From an uncultured Acidobacteriota bacterium (GTDB lineage: Bacteria > Acidobacteriota > Blastocatellia > Pyrinomonadales > Pyrinomonadaceae), in contig CAMLKY010000076.1 of the NCBI GenBank assembly GCA_946480545.1, positions 1-7,800 of the forward strand: 7,800 nt of DNA, written 5' to 3'. A model generated the notes under the pieces. The model was not told the DNA's origin. It worked only from the letters and a program-made list of their open reading frames with translations, and ran no database searches. A program made the position numbers and the translations under genes. Below are positions 6,777 to 7,800 of this stretch, piece by piece. How positions within the stretch are numbered: the first letter of the stretch is position 1; each line of letters opens with the position of its first letter.

Positions 6777-6970
6777 CTCCGCATGCCCAAGGGCTTTGAG
6801 GTTGAATTTCCACACATAAAGTCAGCTATGGGATGCCATAGTCGACTTGCCCGAAACTGAATTTGGCCGTTTGGATACCTCGGTAACCTGTCATTCTCCG
6901 GGAGCCGATCAAACTCGTCCAAGGTCACGGCTAGGCCCATGCGGTTTAAGGCACGCGCGACAGCGTCATC
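6773..6970 (-). pseudogene. Frameshifted C-terminal continuation of the RHS protein (candidate)
   Basis: In the frame offset by one base from the RHS protein, the sequence from 6970 reads DDAVARALNRMGLAVTLDEF, then a polar stretch with WHPIADFMC, ending at TGA 6775-6773. It looks like natural protein and continues sensibly from QELVHS in the RHS frame: HELxH...SD..LARAL is a pattern I know from the ends of related RHS proteins. A single missing base near 6970/6971 would explain it. Alternatively ATG 6940 starts an independent 55-residue protein, but no Shine-Dalgarno precedes it. The TGA overlaps the next gene's ATG, as expected for the end of an operon member. Confidence 0.45.
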
Positions 6971-7800
6971 GAATGAACAAGTTCCTGTACATAAACACCA
7001 GCATTGTTATTCTCCATTTGCGTGCCCCTCTGGCCGTGCGTCTGATAGACTAACCTAAAGCCCCAGCCAGGACTCCCGTAGTCCATCGCATATGCCTCTC
7101 CGAAGGCCGTGTTATAGGATCCGTCTGGATTACCTCCGCCCGGGTACTCCCGCAACGTTCCCGACCTCTCCATCTCATCGATAAAATCAAAAATGTCTCC
7201 CTCAAGGCGGACGCCAGTATCGGCTTGGAGCTGAGCGAGAAGGCCTTCAATGAAAGACAAGCAGCTAGGATTCGTTTTCAGAAATTTTCTAGCGACGTCG
7301 TGCCACGAGCTCAGGATAACCCGAATGCGACTGCGCTCGGGATGTTTGATGTAGGGGCCACCCCGCTTGTCAAATCCCCTAAGCCGTCGGTCATCCAAGA
7401 CCCACGAGTACCTGAAATCGCCAACCCCAAACCCATTAGAATCGCGAACCAGACGCAAGCCTTGGATCGATGGTCCGTCGTCCGACTCTCCATCCGCGCC
7501 AACGATTCCGCTTCCCAAGCCACCCAGGTCCTGAAGGAGCAACACGATATTCGGGCCGTATACGCTCTGGAGATAACCCACGAAGCTCTCCGATGGATTA
7601 CACGGCATAGGTCCGGCTAGACCCAGTGATTGCGGCTTATTCGAGCATCCTCCGTATTCAGGGTTGTGTGTGCCACCACGTTTGTCCCAGTAATCCAGAG
7701 GTGGCTGTTGCGTCTCCGGCTCGGTCGTCGGAATCGCTTCGCCAAAACCGGCTCGCTCGATTCGCCCGATATCATACGGCGAGATCTCTCCAGATGTCTC
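6946..7800 (-). CDS. RHS-type protein, C-terminal region (5' end outside window)
   Basis: The frame is open from the right edge (7800) to TAA at 6948-6946, 284 residues in this window. The ATG at 7608 is probably internal, because the frame continues upstream without a stop. The first ~55 residues hold a Pro-rich linker (EAIPTTEPETQQPPLDYWDK) typical of the region just after an RHS core. The tip then contains NPSCLSFIEGLLAQL (residues 177-191), a Gly-rich DYGSPGWGF and, near the end, VYVQELVHS (residues 270-278). The last is similar to the HELxH zinc motif with the first His replaced by Gln. The frame ends 8 residues later in an untypical MTLSRVP, and a better continuation exists in the next frame, so this copy may be frameshifted. 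The RHS assignment rests on the linker style and on the RHS fragments downstream; the core itself is outside the window. If functional, it would be a surface or exported repeat protein. Confidence 0.65.
   Translation of the reverse strand, partial: ETSGEISPYDIGRIERAGFGEAIPTTEPETQQPPLDYWDKRGGTHNPEYGGCSNKPQSLGLAGPMPCNPSESFVGYLQSVYGPNIVLLLQDLGGLGSGIVGADGESDDGPSIQGLRLVRDSNGFGVGDFRYSWVLDDRRLRGFDKRGGPYIKHPERSRIRVILSSWHDVARKFLKTNPSCLSFIEGLLAQLQADTGVRLEGDIFDFIDEMERSGTLREYPGGGNPDGSYNTAFGEAYAMDYGSPGWGFRLVYQTHGQRGTQMENNNAGVYVQELVHSMTLSRVP

Noticed and set aside
7225..7620. 131-residue plus-strand frame
   Set aside because: Antisense to the RHS tip, whose frame is open from the window edge and has better protein character.

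Overview
The window looks like part of a chromosome from an Acidobacteriota bacterium, most likely of the Blastocatellia/Pyrinomonadaceae type. This is inferred from gene style: a signal-peptide M48 metallopeptidase with a Lys/Pro-rich linker and tail, RHS proteins with a 'TEYYIYSSVTGEKI' core, small secreted NTR-like and OmpA-like proteins, and moderately high GC. No rRNA, tRNA or marker gene is present, so the taxonomy is a judgement from memory.

Left part (1-2789, minus strand): one very long open frame enters from the left edge and starts at 2789. It encodes the first 929 residues of a large P-loop ATPase (GYRGVGKSH Walker A) whose layout recalls the BrxC/PglY/DUF499-type ATPases of phage-defence loci. 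Its partners would lie to the left, outside the window. All plus-strand frames across this stretch are shadows of it.

2790-3490 has no gene. It holds a composite repeat: two oppositely oriented heptanucleotide arrays (GGGACTT/GGGACTA type) enclosing a roughly 210-bp imperfect palindrome with nested hairpins. It lies between the divergent ATPase and M48 genes.

3491-4720 (plus strand): a complete M48 metallopeptidase gene with a good Shine-Dalgarno and a textbook intrinsic terminator. It is followed by short degenerate repeats, including a second heptad array of different sequence (4794-4880).

Right part (4932-7800, minus strand, all one direction, read from right to left): the C-terminal part of an RHS-type protein enters from the right edge and ends at 6946. 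It has a degenerate zincin-like QELVH motif and what looks like a one-base frameshift just after it. Next comes a secreted or lipid-anchored TIMP/NTR-like protein (start overlapping the stop of the frameshifted tail as ATGA), then decayed RHS fragments (5444-5932). Last is a small secreted OmpA-like protein whose start overlaps the stop of the RHS fragment (TAATG). This order (RHS tip, secreted small gene, orphan RHS pieces, secreted small gene) resembles a polymorphic-toxin RHS locus with displaced tips and possible immunity genes. Toxin and immunity functions are inference only.
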